From contig NZ_VSKS01000001.1 in assembly GCF_008312835.1 (NCBI RefSeq), positions 62,001 to 126,000 of the forward strand: a stretch of DNA of 64,000 bases, read 5' to 3'. Made by a program: the position numbers and the translations under genes. The notes beneath the pieces were generated by a model. The model was not told where the DNA came from. It saw only the letters and a program-made list of their open reading frames with translations, and did not search any database. Origin of the DNA: Streptomyces marokkonensis. Its GTDB lineage: Bacteria > Actinomycetota > Actinomycetes > Streptomycetales > Streptomycetaceae. Below, in pieces: positions 63,961 through 64,000 of this stretch. Each line of letters opens with the position of its first letter. The first letter of the stretch is position 1.

Positions 63961-64000
63961 GTGCGCGTACTCGTCGTCGAGGACGAGCAGCTGCTCGCCG
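63961..64000 (+). CDS. cutR: CutR, OmpR-type response regulator (N-terminus only)
   Basis: Only 13 codons are present: VRVLVVEDEQLLA, the beta-1 strand and acidic Glu-Asp-Glu of an OmpR-type receiver domain. The exact start matches the S. coelicolor CutR sequence as I remember it, and its place next to hemH fits. GAGGAAGGA lies upstream of the GTG. A CutS sensor kinase should follow outside the window. Confidence 0.75.
   Translation, partial: MRVLVVEDEQLLA

Noticed and set aside
1-64000. tRNA/rRNA genes, insertion sequences, CRISPR arrays, prophage
   Set aside because: I looked through the gaps between genes and saw no cloverleaf with a CCA end, transposase, terminal inverted repeats, repeat-spacer array or phage gene. 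Short tRNAs could still be missed by eye.

Overview
This is a contiguous piece of a Streptomyces (or very close actinomycete) chromosome core. The evidence is very high GC with near-saturated G/C third codon positions, frequent GTG/TTG starts, many apparently leaderless genes with a -10 box 6-7 nt upstream of the start codon, and marker genes: the sporulation regulator whiH directly before the principal sigma factor hrdB, the cell-division gene sepH, and the start of cutR at the right edge. From memory, the order lexA-nrdR-nrdJ ... whiH-hrdB ... parE ... parC ... ptsH ... sepH ... hemH ... cutR matches S. coelicolor around SCO5801-SCO5862. I could not run a search to confirm this.

Layout. 1-0.7 kb: end of a siderophore (NIS synthetase/acyltransferase) operon. 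0.8-7.9 kb: genome maintenance and dNTP supply, with a DinG-type helicase, lexA behind its own SOS box, and nrdR-nrdJ (class II ribonucleotide reductase) behind tandem NrdR boxes. 8-16 kb: small accessory genes (TerD protein, histidine phosphatase, ADP-ribosylglycohydrolase), a DHA2 efflux pump divergent from its TetR regulator across two near-identical operators, rnhB, and two proteins I do not recognise. 16-21.4 kb: RecQ helicase with a C-terminal phosphoribosyltransferase-like domain, a DUF4192 protein and an NrtR-like Nudix regulator. 21.5-30.4 kb: an ABC ATPase-permease fusion with degenerate ATPase motifs, whiH, hrdB, a secreted trypsin-like protease, a small zinc-finger protein and parE (topoisomerase IV subunit B).

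30.4-35 kb: DUF485 protein plus sodium:solute symporter, facing a CitA/DcuS-type two-component system. 35-36 kb: a sucrase/ferredoxin-like protein under an apparent DmdR/IdeR iron box. 36.2-37.3 kb: a compact module of a DUF6082 membrane protein and very small ORFs. 37.6-44.3 kb: a COG0523 metallochaperone GTPase, parC (topoisomerase IV subunit A) and an M16 peptidase pair. 44.5-50 kb: a c-di-AMP (ydaO-type) riboswitch before an M23 endopeptidase, a GntR regulator, ptsH (HPr) and a large GNAT/acyl-CoA-synthetase-like protein acetyltransferase. 50-57 kb: DUF5998, an alkaline-phosphatase-superfamily enzyme, thymidine kinase, a lipoprotein, PhzF, VOC and rhodanese proteins. 57.2-64 kb: sepH, an FAD sugar-lactone oxidase, an MFS transporter, hemH, an inositol-monophosphatase-like enzyme, a 57-aa protein and the first codons of cutR.

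The window is mostly chromosome housekeeping: nucleotide supply, topology (parE/parC), global transcription (hrdB), sporulation and division control (whiH, sepH) and cell-wall remodelling. I see no tRNA, rRNA, insertion sequence, phage or CRISPR. The least explained items are the RecQ-PRTase fusion, the degenerate ABC protein beside whiH, the DUF6082/mini-ORF module and a strong hairpin between the divergent parC and M16 genes.
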